Source of the DNA: an uncultured Selenomonadales bacterium
GTDB lineage: Bacteria; Bacillota; Negativicutes; Selenomonadales; Selenomonadaceae
Direction: 5' to 3'
NCBI GenBank assembly: GCA_937877545.1
Contig: CALFJE010000028.1
Span: forward strand, 1 to 18,647
Length of the DNA stretch: 18,647 nt
Each line of letters starts with the position of its first letter. Position 1 is the stretch's first letter. The position numbers were made by a program, and so were the translations under genes. Positions 7,411 through 14,369 of the stretch are shown piece after piece. The notes below the pieces were generated by a model that saw only the letters and a list, made by a program, of their open reading frames with translations, had not been told where the DNA came from and ran no database searches.

Positions 7411-9393
7411 TTGCGCAGGATTATATCACGCGGCTATAAAAAAGTAAATCGCGCTATATGTGTTGAAAATTTTCACGCAAATTTTTATAATATTATCACC
7501 GCCTGTCAGCGCAATTACGATTGGACGGTTACGAACTGCGAGCAACTGTTCAATGACATTGTCGGCACTATCGTAAACAAAAAACCTCATTTTATCGGAA
7601 CGTTTGTTTATCGTTTCGACCCCGTCGTCGGAGCTCCGCAAGAATACATTATTATTGACGGGCAACAGCGAATCACGAGCATTATCCTGTTCGCGAAGGC
7701 TCTTTACGATTTGACGGACGACGCTGATTTAAAGGACGATATTCGTGCGACCTTTATCAAGCACACTACGGGAAAAAATCTCAAGAATAAGTGCCGCTTG
7801 CGCCCGAACAAATTTGACCGCGCCACTTTTGAAAAGCTAATGGACGACGACAGCTTTGACGAAAGCAATTTCTCCGAGGCTGAAAAAAATTCTCCCATGT
7901 ATTTGAATTATCAATTCTTCCGCAAGAAAATCGCTGAGACTTCTCTCACGCACGAGGAATTTTGCCAAGCGATAGATCAGCTGAATGTCGTTTACATTCT
8001 GCTTAAGGAGGAGAATCCGCAAGAAATTTTCGAGTCGCTCAACTCCACGGGGCTTGACCTCACGCAAGCCGACTTGATACGCAATTTTTTACTCATGCCG
8101 CTTCTCCATGACCGACAAGAGGAGCTTTACAAAAATTATTGGCTGGAGATTGAAAAGTTGCTTCGCCCGACCGATAACGTAGAAAATTTTTTGGAGCAAT
8201 ATTTAGTTGCCAAGCTCAAATCGCGTGACGCCTATTCCATGAAAGTTAATTCGACAAATCTTTACGTCGTATTTAAGCGGTACTTCGCGAATAAGTGCGC
8301 CGATACCGAAAATTGCCTTCGCGACATGTTATGCTACGCGAAATATTTTTCCCGCGCCTTGTTCGACAGCGATACCAAATTTGAAAATCTTTCCGCGCTC
8401 GACAAAAAGTTTTATGAACTTGTCTACTTGCTTGAAGCCAATAACGCTCCGATTATCTTAATGTATCTGCTCGACCGTCACGATAAAAATCACTTCGACG
8501 AGGCGACGTTTATAAATTTTGTCGACGCGCTCATCTCGCTGACGATGCGGGCTAAGATTTGCGGCAACAGCGGGATAACGTCACAATTCGCCGGCAACGT
8601 TATCGCTCGCCTTGATAAGGAGGCGACGCTCGACACAAACGCTTTTTGGCGTACTGTCACCTTCGGCAAGGGGCGATACGCCTTCCCGAACGACAAAGAT
8701 TTTCAAGCAGCTCTCACGACACGCAAACTCTATAAGGCAGGAAAAAGTGCTTTTTGCAAATACGTTTTGTATTCGTTGGAGCGTGCAGAACATAAGGAGT
8801 TGCCGTCCTATTCGGATACGACTATCGAACACATTTTGCCCCAAGACTCTAATGACGCATGGAAAAGATATTTGGCGGCGCACAAGGATACTTCCGCCTA
8901 CGAAATTTTTCTTAACACGCTGGGTAATTTGACGCTTACCAAATACAACGGGGAACTCGGCAATAAGGCGTTCGACCTCAAGAAGGAAATTTACAAGAAC
9001 TCGAATTATCCCGGCACGCGGGCTTTGGCGGATTATTCCGATTGGACTTCCGCGCAGATTCAGTTGCGGGCAAAAAAATTGGCGGCGACCGCCCTCACGA
9101 TTTGGACTTTGCCCGCCGAATTGAAAATGCCGCACCGTAATCACATGTTGCGAGAGATTGTGCGGCAACTTTATGCGCTCGACGGCGATATTTTTCGTCA
9201 GGCATCAAAAATTCGGCAAAATCTGTTTTCTGCAGAGCCGACTGATTTTAAGATTGATGAAAATTTTTATATGAAAACCGGCTTTGATACGGAGACTTGC
9301 TTGAAGACGGCGAAAATCCTCGTGGAGAATTTCGACCGCCTCGGCGATACCGGCATTAAAAACGAAATTTGGTTCACACTTCGACAGGGATAA
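7411..9393 (+). CDS. DUF262/DUF1524 GmrSD-like nuclease, probably 5'-truncated
   Basis: A long ORF of 660 residues if counted from TTG 7411. The DUF262 part carries QRNYDW (about residues 33-38) and IIDGQQRITS (DGQQR at 83-87), the ParB-like nucleotide-binding/hydrolysis motif of GmrS and BrxU-type proteins. The C-terminal DUF1524 part carries DTTIEHILPQ (H474), the His-Me finger nuclease motif, followed by LNTLGNLTLTKYN and YKNSNYPGTRAL. Single-chain proteins of this kind are type IV restriction enzymes or related phage-defence nucleases acting on modified DNA; the target here is unknown. Family members normally have a start and an FxIPxYQRNYDW lead-in. Here the lead-in reads NIITACQRNYDW, the only in-frame start upstream is TTG 7411 with no ribosome binding site, and a strong promoter lies between it and the motif. 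The last codons fall inside a 28-bp repeat shared with the end of yigZ. Family is secure; whether the gene is expressed as full protein is doubtful. Confidence 0.85.
   Translation: MRRIISRGYKKVNRAICVENFHANFYNIITACQRNYDWTVTNCEQLFNDIVGTIVNKKPHFIGTFVYRFDPVVGAPQEYIIIDGQQRITSIILFAKALYDLTDDADLKDDIRATFIKHTTGKNLKNKCRLRPNKFDRATFEKLMDDDSFDESNFSEAEKNSPMYLNYQFFRKKIAETSLTHEEFCQAIDQLNVVYILLKEENPQEIFESLNSTGLDLTQADLIRNFLLMPLLHDRQEELYKNYWLEIEKLLRPTDNVENFLEQYLVAKLKSRDAYSMKVNSTNLYVVFKRYFANKCADTENCLRDMLCYAKYFSRALFDSDTKFENLSALDKKFYELVYLLEANNAPIILMYLLDRHDKNHFDEATFINFVDALISLTMRAKICGNSGITSQFAGNVIARLDKEATLDTNAFWRTVTFGKGRYAFPNDKDFQAALTTRKLYKAGKSAFCKYVLYSLERAEHKELPSYSDTTIEHILPQDSNDAWKRYLAAHKDTSAYEIFLNTLGNLTLTKYNGELGNKAFDLKKEIYKNSNYPGTRALADYSDWTSAQIQLRAKKLAATALTIWTLPAELKMPHRNHMLREIVRQLYALDGDIFRQASKIRQNLFSAEPTDFKIDENFYMKTGFDTETCLKTAKILVENFDRLGDTGIKNEIWFTLRQG
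7420..7448 (-). promoter_or_regulatory. nifJ promoter
   Basis: On the minus strand, TTTACT (7443-7448), a 17-base spacer, and a perfect TATAAT (7420-7425). It reads leftward about 40 bases before the nifJ ATG. It is back to back with the plus-strand promoter at 7463-7491. Confidence 0.75.
7463..7491 (+). promoter_or_regulatory. Sigma-70-type promoter at the 5' end of the DUF262 gene
   Basis: TTGAAA (7463-7468), exactly 17 bases, then TATAAT (7486-7491). Transcription would begin near 7498, only about 9 bases before the codons for the conserved QRNYDW motif. It therefore lies inside the apparent reading frame of the gene it should drive, so either the true start is non-canonical and nearly leaderless, or the gene's original 5' end is gone. 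Confidence 0.65.
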
Positions 9394-9401
9394 GCTCCTC
9401 G
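9374..9401. repeat. 28-bp direct repeat, left copy
   Basis: Begins TCACACTTCGAC and ends GATAAGCTCCTCG. It matches 10625-10652 at 27 of 28 positions, the one difference being A versus G at 9386. It encodes the last five codons and the stop of the DUF262/DUF1524 gene (TLRQG). Flanking bases on both sides differ between the copies. Confidence 0.9.
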
Positions 9402-9466
9402 GCGTTAATCCTCAAGCTTTCTTGCGTCGCGTTCGCTACGATTTAAGCCAAAAATATTTCAACCCC

Positions 9467-9490
9467 CGTGTTCAGGCACGATTTTTTTTT
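9467..9490 (+). terminator. Possible weak terminator after the DUF262 gene
   Basis: CGTG (9467-9470) can pair with CACG (9477-9480), followed by nine T. The stem is only 4 bp, so strength is doubtful. The surrounding 9394-9671 interval is otherwise non-coding and AT-rich, holding only the promoter for the small-gene cassette. Confidence 0.35.
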
Positions 9491-9562
9491 GTTTGCAAAA
9501 TGTACACTTTTTTAGCGGTTGAGATTTCAAGATTAAAATTCGCTTAAACTTCGCGGTGGGAA

Positions 9563-9589
9563 TTGAAAAAAAAAAAATGCAACTATAAT
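9563..9589 (+). promoter_or_regulatory. Putative promoter of the three-gene small-protein cassette
   Basis: TTGAAA (9563-9568), a 15-base A-rich spacer, and TATAAT (9584-9589). The spacer is two bases shorter than ideal, but the -10 is perfect and the site is about 80 bases before the first cassette gene. A second candidate -35 overlaps by one base with a 16-base spacer. Confidence 0.5.
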
Positions 9590-9671
9590 AACGCTCAGGA
9601 TGTACTCAAAAATTTTTAGGCAAGGAGAGGATAATCGCCATAATTTAAAGTTTTTATTGGAGGAGATAATT

Positions 9672-9869
9672 ATGACCGTATTAGTTGCCGCTCTTCTTCA
9701 CGGTGCCATTGGGATTGTCGGATTCATAGTTTTGGCAACCATATTCGTCGCTTTCGGCGGCAAAAAGGAAAAAAAGGAAGCCGAAGAAGCCGCCGGTTGC
9801 GGGTGTCTTATCGTAATTGCGGTTTTGGCACTTATTATCTTTTGGGGCGTCAGAAACAGCGGTTGGTAA
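9672..9869 (+). CDS. Small two-TM membrane protein, 65 aa, unknown
   Basis: ATG 9672 follows a strong ribosome binding site (TTGGAGGAG), so I use it rather than the longer in-frame start at 9600. The protein has a hydrophobic helix at about residues 3-28, a short highly charged loop (GGKKEKKEAEEAAG, about 29-42), and a second hydrophobic helix (CLIVIAVLALIIFWGV, about 45-60). The layout suggests a helical hairpin in the inner membrane. CGC precedes the second helix. It opens a same-strand cassette with the genes at 9894 and 10155. No family recognised; small two-helix proteins include phage holins, toxins and regulators of membrane complexes, but nothing in the sequence chooses among these. 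Confidence 0.7.
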   Translation: MTVLVAALLHGAIGIVGFIVLATIFVAFGGKKEKKEAEEAAGCGCLIVIAVLALIIFWGVRNSGW

Positions 9870-9893
9870 TTTTTCGGAAAGGGGTTTTACGTA

Positions 9894-10139
9894 ATGAGTA
9901 CAAGAGAGGTAACGAACTACATCGGCGAAAATTCGGGACTTGCCCGCGAAGTTGCTAAAAGCGCGTTCAAAGCCGCTCGCAATGGGAATATACCTGTCGC
10001 GCTCGCGGCGGTTGGCGTCACGGCAATTACAGGCATCGTGGTAAACGAGGTGGTCAGCGATATGATAGATGACGTCGGCAGCGAAGTGGTCGGCGAAGCG
10101 ATGATTGACGTGGTCAGCGATATTTTGGACGTGCTTTAA
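9894..10139 (+). CDS. Small protein with one hydrophobic segment and a repeated acidic tail, 81 aa, unknown
   Basis: ATG 9894 has an AAAGGGG site upstream and lies 24 bases after the previous gene. Residues 1-30 are mixed and charged (MSTREVTNYIGENSG). Residues about 33-50 are hydrophobic and rich in Ala, Gly and Val (NIPVALAAVGVTAITGIVV), which could be a membrane helix. The remainder is acidic and repetitive: VVSDMIDD near residue 53 recurs as VVSDILDV near residue 73, and a related SEVVGEAM lies between. The C-terminus would be an amphipathic acidic helix. No cysteine or catalytic motif is visible. No family recognised. Its position and spacing make it part of one transcript with its neighbours. 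Confidence 0.68.
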   Translation: MSTREVTNYIGENSGLAREVAKSAFKAARNGNIPVALAAVGVTAITGIVVNEVVSDMIDDVGSEVVGEAMIDVVSDILDVL

Positions 10140-10154
10140 ACGGAGGGAAATGAA

Positions 10155-10619
10155 ATGGCTATTAAAAACAGTTCCGCAAGAATCAGCAATGGCGATTTGC
10201 AGAAATGCGTTGCCGTCGCTCAGCAACTCGAAAGTGAGGGCAAAATCACACGCGAAGCTTGCATTGCCATTCTCAAGGGCGACGAGGACACCTATAGCGA
10301 GGAAATGCTGTGCGCCGCTTACGGCTCGATGTATGGCAACCCGCCGCATTTTCTCAGCAAACAGGAAACTAAGGCTCTCGTCGATAAGTACCAAACGCCG
10401 CAACAACAAAGCCGGCAAGTCGAACCCGTTCAACGCGACGACACCGGCGAAAAATTGTTCTTCACGGGCGCAAAATGGTTTTTCCTCCACGCCACGGGGC
10501 TTGCCATTCCCTATGCGCTTTACAAGGTTGCCGACGCCGTGAACCATAACAAAAAGACCATTGCCGCCGCTACCGCTATCATGATTCCCGCGTTTATGGG
10601 TCTCAACGATGCTTCCTGA
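10155..10619 (+). CDS. Hypothetical membrane-associated protein, 154 aa
   Basis: ATG 10155 is preceded by GGAGGG, 15 bases after the previous stop. The N-terminal half (about residues 1-75) is soluble and helical, with DLQKCVAVAQQLESEGKITREACIAILKGDEDTYS cut into charged helices. A short Gln/Pro-rich linker (about 82-97, TPQQQSRQVEPVQ) leads to two hydrophobic stretches, FFTGAKWFFLHATGLAIPYAL (about 103-124) and TIAAATAIMIPAFMGL (about 136-151). It may therefore be a cytoplasmic domain anchored by a C-terminal helical pair. It ends 5 bases before the convergent yigZ stop, with no terminator between. No family recognised. Confidence 0.7.
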   Translation: MAIKNSSARISNGDLQKCVAVAQQLESEGKITREACIAILKGDEDTYSEEMLCAAYGSMYGNPPHFLSKQETKALVDKYQTPQQQSRQVEPVQRDDTGEKLFFTGAKWFFLHATGLAIPYALYKVADAVNHNKKTIAAATAIMIPAFMGLNDAS

Positions 10620-10624
10620 TATGC

Positions 10625-10652
10625 TCACACTTCGACGGGGATAAGCTCCTCG
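10625..10652. repeat. 28-bp direct repeat, right copy
   Basis: Matches 9374-9401 at 27 of 28 positions. Read on the minus strand it is the last eight codons and the stop of yigZ, ending LIPVEV. Because it is functional coding sequence here, this copy is probably the original yigZ end and the left copy the duplicate, or both derive from an ancestral overlap between convergent genes. Confidence 0.9.
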
Positions 10653-11260
10653 CCCAGTTCCTCGCATAAAAAGTTCGCCGCCGTCAAGTCGTTCAGCTCA
10701 ATCAAGAACGGCTCGACCTGCGCGGGCGGCAACAATATTTCCAGCGTCACCACATCTGCATAATCCGTGCCGACCACACGGATTTTTTTGTTGCGCAAAT
10801 AATTTTCGACCGTGGCAAGGAAATTGTACTCCAGCGTCAAGGAAAGCTTTCGAAACGTCGTCATCTGCACGACCTTTGAAGCCGTAATGCCAAGTGCCGC
10901 CGTGTGCGAATACGCCCGAATCAGCCCGCCCGCACCAAGCTTTATCCCGCCGAAATAGCGCGTCACGACCACAGCGCAGTTGGTTAAGCCGTTCTTTTTA
11001 ATCGTCTCCAAAATCGGATTGCCCGCCGTGCCGCCGGGTTCGCCGTCGTCGTTCGACTTCTGCTTATCGCCGCGTTCGCCCAACACCCACGCCGAACAAT
11101 TATGCGTCGCGTCGAAGTACCTCTTGCGAATCATCAAAACGAATTCACGAGCCGCCTCCTCCGTCTCGACGTGCACAACGTGCGCCAAAAATTTCGATTT
11201 GTTCACATCGTAAGCCGCCGAGAAAATTTCCCCGTCGGCTATCGTTTTAAAGTTCGTCAT
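10625..11260 (-). CDS. yigZ: YigZ/IMPACT family protein
   Basis: A 211-residue cytoplasmic protein of the UPF0029/IMPACT family. The N-terminal IMPACT domain is clear: FDATHNCSAWVLG (about residues 49-61), SNDDGEPGGTAGNPIL, CAVVVTRYFGGIKLGAGGLIRAYSHTAA. The C-terminal third fits the DUF1949 ferredoxin-like domain. Its role is not well settled; relatives have been linked to translation or proline dipeptide handling. It lies 9 bases after hemW on the same strand, so it is probably the last gene of the leftward run. Its final codons form the right copy of a 28-bp repeat whose other copy ends the DUF262 gene. Confidence 0.95.
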   Translation of the reverse strand: MTNFKTIADGEIFSAAYDVNKSKFLAHVVHVETEEAAREFVLMIRKRYFDATHNCSAWVLGERGDKQKSNDDGEPGGTAGNPILETIKKNGLTNCAVVVTRYFGGIKLGAGGLIRAYSHTAALGITASKVVQMTTFRKLSLTLEYNFLATVENYLRNKKIRVVGTDYADVVTLEILLPPAQVEPFLIELNDLTAANFLCEELGEELIPVEV

Positions 11261-11269
11261 AGTCGCCCC

Positions 11270-12352
11270 TCACAACAAAAAATCCGCGAAGACCGCATTG
11301 CCCAATGCCATGCCCCGCGCCGTCAATCTAATCCTGTCGCCGTCGACTTCAAGCAAGCCGAGCCGTTGATTTTTATCGATAACATCTCCGAACACGTCGA
11401 AGATACTCGCGCCGAATTTTTTATGGAAAACCTGCGCGGAAATGCCGTCGGTCATGCGCAAGCCCAGGAAACAAAACTCCTCCATAGCCGCTTGACGCGT
11501 CACGACCTCTTCAAGCACGGGAGCCGCGCCCGATATGTAAGCCGCCACGTCGCGCACATTGGAAGTCCTAAGCTTGCCGTCAAAACCGTGCGCCCCCGCG
11601 CCTAAGCCCCAATAAAGCTTGCCCGTCCAATAGCCGACGTTGTGACGGCTCTCGAAGCCCGCTTTGGCGAAGTTGCTGATTTCGTAGCGGCGATAACCCT
11701 GCGCGGGCAAAGTCGTCGTTATCAAGTCGTACATATCGGCGCAAAGATTTTCATCAATCGTGACGCCCATATCGTAAAAGCGCGTGCCCTCCTCGACTTC
11801 CAAGCCGTACATCGATACGTGCGCCACGTCCAAAGCTTTAACCTGTTCCAAGTCGCGGCGAACGTTTTCAAGCGTCTGCCCCGGCAAGCCATACATCAAA
11901 TCCGTGCTCACGTTGTCAAAAAAATTTTTCGCCGCCTCGACCGTCTCAATCGCCGTCTTTGAATCGTGGACGCGCCCCAACGTCTTTAACAGCCCGTCGT
12001 CGAAACTTTGAACGCCCAAGCTCAGCCTGTTGACGCCCAAAGCCCTAAGCCCGCGCAGATAAGCCGTGTCGACCGTGCCGGGATTAGCCTCTATCGTGAC
12101 CTCCGCGCAGGTTGAAACGTTAAAATTCTCGGCGACCGCGCAGATTATCCGCTCCAACTGTTCAAGTTCAAGCGTCGTGGGCGTCCCTCCGCCCATGTAA
12201 ATCGTCTCGACCGTCGAACCGTCGCCGCGTAAATTTATTTCCCGAATCAACGCCTCGACGTAAGCCGCACGCTCCGCCGCCCCGCCGACTTTGGAATTAA
12301 ACGCGCAGTAGTGACACTTCCGCACGCAAAACGGCACGTGTATATAAATCAT
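11270..12352 (-). CDS. hemW: HemW, radical SAM heme chaperone (coproporphyrinogen oxidase-like)
   Basis: A 360-residue protein starting MIYIHVPFCVRKCHYCAFNS. The radical SAM cysteines are C9, C13 and C16. The residue after the next is F rather than the fourth Cys of true HemN, marking it as HemW, which binds heme and delivers it to target proteins rather than oxidising coproporphyrinogen. Also visible are MGGGTPT, the ANPGT segment, LSLGVQSFDD and HNVGYWTG, the HNxxYW motif of HemW proteins. Length is typical. Its ATG overlaps the stop of the upstream methyltransferase by 4 bases (ATGA), so translation is coupled. In many Firmicutes hemW directly follows lepA; here three other genes lie between them. 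Confidence 0.94.
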   Translation of the reverse strand: MIYIHVPFCVRKCHYCAFNSKVGGAAERAAYVEALIREINLRGDGSTVETIYMGGGTPTTLELEQLERIICAVAENFNVSTCAEVTIEANPGTVDTAYLRGLRALGVNRLSLGVQSFDDGLLKTLGRVHDSKTAIETVEAAKNFFDNVSTDLMYGLPGQTLENVRRDLEQVKALDVAHVSMYGLEVEEGTRFYDMGVTIDENLCADMYDLITTTLPAQGYRRYEISNFAKAGFESRHNVGYWTGKLYWGLGAGAHGFDGKLRTSNVRDVAAYISGAAPVLEEVVTRQAAMEEFCFLGLRMTDGISAQVFHKKFGASIFDVFGDVIDKNQRLGLLEVDGDRIRLTARGMALGNAVFADFLL

Positions 12353-13407
12353 TGTCGCCGCCTTATCAGTATCCTGTCGTATTTTTGTTGACCGTTTATC
12401 AAGCCGCGATTGCGATTTTTCGGGTCAAGGCGCAATGCCTCAACCGCAGGGCTTAAATCATTCGCCGACGTGTGCCCAAGAATTTCAAATTGATTGGGGT
12501 TGTACTTGTCGAGGAAAGTAATGGGGACTCCCATCACGCCGAAATAATCTTCGGGAATTTCAGCCGTCTTTGACACCTCGATAGCGTCGTAGTTGTCATA
12601 GCGCGGATATTCTTCGGGCGAATACTTTTTGTAGAGCGGAATGTCCCAATAACGCTTTGGCGTCTCGATGTTCGTGTACCACAAGCACTGATTCGTTGAA
12701 ACTATTCGTTGCCCGTCCTCGACACGCGCCTCGGTACCGTAAAGTTCGTAATCGTCGGGAACAATGAAGCCCGAAATTGCCCGCCCCATGCCGTAGCCGA
12801 GCCACATTTTGTTCGCCATAATCAGCGGGAAGATTTCCTTGTAGGTGATTGAATTGATGTTGCCGATAATGAGGAATTTTTTGCCGGCGTCAATGAGCTG
12901 TTTGACGTATTCGCGAAAGACGCTGAACGGAGGATTGGTGACAACAACGTCGGCTTGACTTAAGAGCGCGATTAACTCTTTGGAGCGGAAGTCGCCCGCG
13001 CAATATTTATGGTCGCCCTCAAGCGGCGCAGTTTTATAAATGCCGTGTTCGATGGCGAATTTCACGTCGAGAAGGTCTTCGCGCCCGTCGTCGTTCCAAT
13101 CGCGCAATTCCGTTACCTCCGTCATGTAGGCGGTCTTGCCGTCGGGGAAGAGGCTAATCTCCTTGCCGGCAATGGGCGAATCGGCGTAGCTCGTCGTGAC
13201 CAACCGCTTAATCTCCAAGGCATTGAACATCAGCGCGAAGTATTGGAAGAAATTTGATTCAAAGGGGTCGTCGCAGTTGCAGAGGACGCTTTTGCCCCTG
13301 AAGAATTCCTTATAGTGGCGAACCTCCTCGGCTATGTCGTCCAGTTGAGTATAGAATTTGTCTTTCTTAGCCTTCGCCGCCGAATTCAGATTTCGATTGC
13401 CCGCCAT
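12349..13407 (-). CDS. EcoRI-family adenine-specific DNA methyltransferase (orphan)
   Basis: A 352-residue protein resembling the M.EcoRI family. It opens AKKDKFYTQLDDIAEEVRHY, then KSVLCNCDDPFESNFFQYF, a motif I/X-like region, and VVVTNPPFSVFREYV (about residues 153-167), the NPPF catalytic motif of N6-adenine methyltransferases. FLIIGNINSITYKEIFPLI and the ING..KYDRILIRRR tail are further family hallmarks. It would methylate adenine in a specific DNA sequence; the target cannot be read from sequence. No partner endonuclease gene is adjacent, so it is probably a solitary methylase. ATG 13407 has a GGGAGG site and lies 13 bases after azlD. It ends overlapping hemW by 4 bases. Confidence 0.9.
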   Translation of the reverse strand: MAGNRNLNSAAKAKKDKFYTQLDDIAEEVRHYKEFFRGKSVLCNCDDPFESNFFQYFALMFNALEIKRLVTTSYADSPIAGKEISLFPDGKTAYMTEVTELRDWNDDGREDLLDVKFAIEHGIYKTAPLEGDHKYCAGDFRSKELIALLSQADVVVTNPPFSVFREYVKQLIDAGKKFLIIGNINSITYKEIFPLIMANKMWLGYGMGRAISGFIVPDDYELYGTEARVEDGQRIVSTNQCLWYTNIETPKRYWDIPLYKKYSPEEYPRYDNYDAIEVSKTAEIPEDYFGVMGVPITFLDKYNPNQFEILGHTSANDLSPAVEALRLDPKNRNRGLINGQQKYDRILIRRRQ

Positions 13408-13420
13408 GATTCAGCCTCCC

Positions 13421-13747
13421 TTAAAACACGAATTGGACTAACGCCATATAAAGCCCCGTGCCGCCCGCGATTGACAGGAGCATTTGCCGCTTGAGCAGGT
13501 GCAGGGAGACCGTCGCGGCGATTGAGATTATTTCGGGCAAGCCGTGCGGCGTCGTCATTAAGTCGACGTTTCGCAGGCAGTACACGATTAGCAACGCGAA
13601 CACCGCGCAGGGCAACATTCGCCCCAAATATTTTATGTAAGCTGGCGTCTCGCGGGCGTTGCCTATCAGCAGGAAGGGCAGGAAACGCGTCAACATAGTC
13701 GCCACGACCACAGCCGCCACCGTCAAGATTTGTTCGGTCAAAGTCAT
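13421..13747 (-). CDS. azlD: AzlD-type branched-chain amino acid exporter small subunit
   Basis: A 108-residue integral membrane protein of about four hydrophobic helices (MTLTEQILTVAAVVVATMLTRFLPFLL at the N-terminus, CAVFALLIVYCL in the middle). The TRFLPFLL stretch and the length fit AzlD, the small partner of AzlC in branched-chain amino acid efflux. Its ATG overlaps the azlC stop by 4 bases (ATGA), the usual arrangement. Because azlC is broken here, the transporter is probably non-functional although azlD is intact. Confidence 0.88.
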   Translation of the reverse strand: MTLTEQILTVAAVVVATMLTRFLPFLLIGNARETPAYIKYLGRMLPCAVFALLIVYCLRNVDLMTTPHGLPEIISIAATVSLHLLKRQMLLSIAGGTGLYMALVQFVF

Positions 13748-14369
13748 TCAAGCCGCCCCCTTAACGCCGTCAGCAAGATTAAAATCGTCGCCATGCTCGG
13801 CAAGATGAAATCCTCCGCGCCGAAGATTATCAGGCAACTCAGCGACGCCCCGAAGCCGATTAGCGCGTTCGCGTGATTCTGTTCCTTGAGGAATTGCTCC
13901 AGGAAAATCACGACGAACAACGCCGTCAACACGAATTCAAGCTCGTGCGTGTCGAAGGTTATCAGCGAACCGAACAGCCCGCCGAGTGTGCAACCGCTGA
14001 CCCAATAGAAATGATTCAGCAGCGTCACCCAAAAATAAAACAGCCCTCTATCGACATTTGCAGGGATATTCGCCGTGTAGTTTATCGAAAACGATTCGTC
14101 GCACAGCCCGAAGATTAGAACGCCAGAACAAAAGCCTGCGCGGGATTGAAGGAGCCGAGCAACAGGTTGACGGTAATAAATTCGACCGAGCCGGCGAAGA
14201 TTGTTAAGCTCATCATCGCGGGGTAAATCCAGCTGAAACCCGCCGCGTTCATGTAGACGCCGTAAGTCAAGCCGAGGAACCAGAAGCCCGCGAATATCGG
14301 CAACGTGAACGGAAACGCCGCCTTGAATGCCCGCCCGCTCCGCGACGAAAAAATCTTTTGCAACGTCAA
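13744..14369 (-). pseudogene. azlC: azlC, disrupted by an internal deletion with frameshift
   Basis: Two frames together make an AzlC protein. The first, from TTG 14369 or a better-placed TTG at 14363, gives SGRAFKAAFPFTLPIFAGFWFLGLTYGVYMNAAG...SVEFITVNLLLGSFNPAQAFVLAF and stops at 14115-14117. The second resumes in another frame as LIFGLCDESFSINYTAN... and runs to the TGA at 13744-13746. In intact family members about 25 residues, including the NARHLFYG-type segment, separate AFVLA from LIFGL. Here they abut, so bases not divisible by three have been deleted near 14118-14122. The start overlaps the lepA stop. Helices before and after the break look intact, suggesting a recent lesion or an assembly error. 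Confidence 0.85.

Noticed and set aside
9402..9460. Imperfect hairpin around CGTCGCGTTCGCTACG
   Set aside because: The stem is short with a mismatch, there is no T tract, and no family of structured RNA is suggested.
9681..10667. A 328-codon minus-strand open frame opposite the small-gene cassette
   Set aside because: It runs across three plus-strand genes that each have good ribosome binding sites and hydrophobic patterns, and it also crosses the yigZ end. It has no recognisable domain. I judged the plus-strand reading to be the real one.
12349..13407. A complete type II restriction-modification system with the EcoRI-type methylase
   Set aside because: Neighbours on both sides are azlD and hemW. 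No endonuclease ORF is present nearby, so I call it an orphan methylase.
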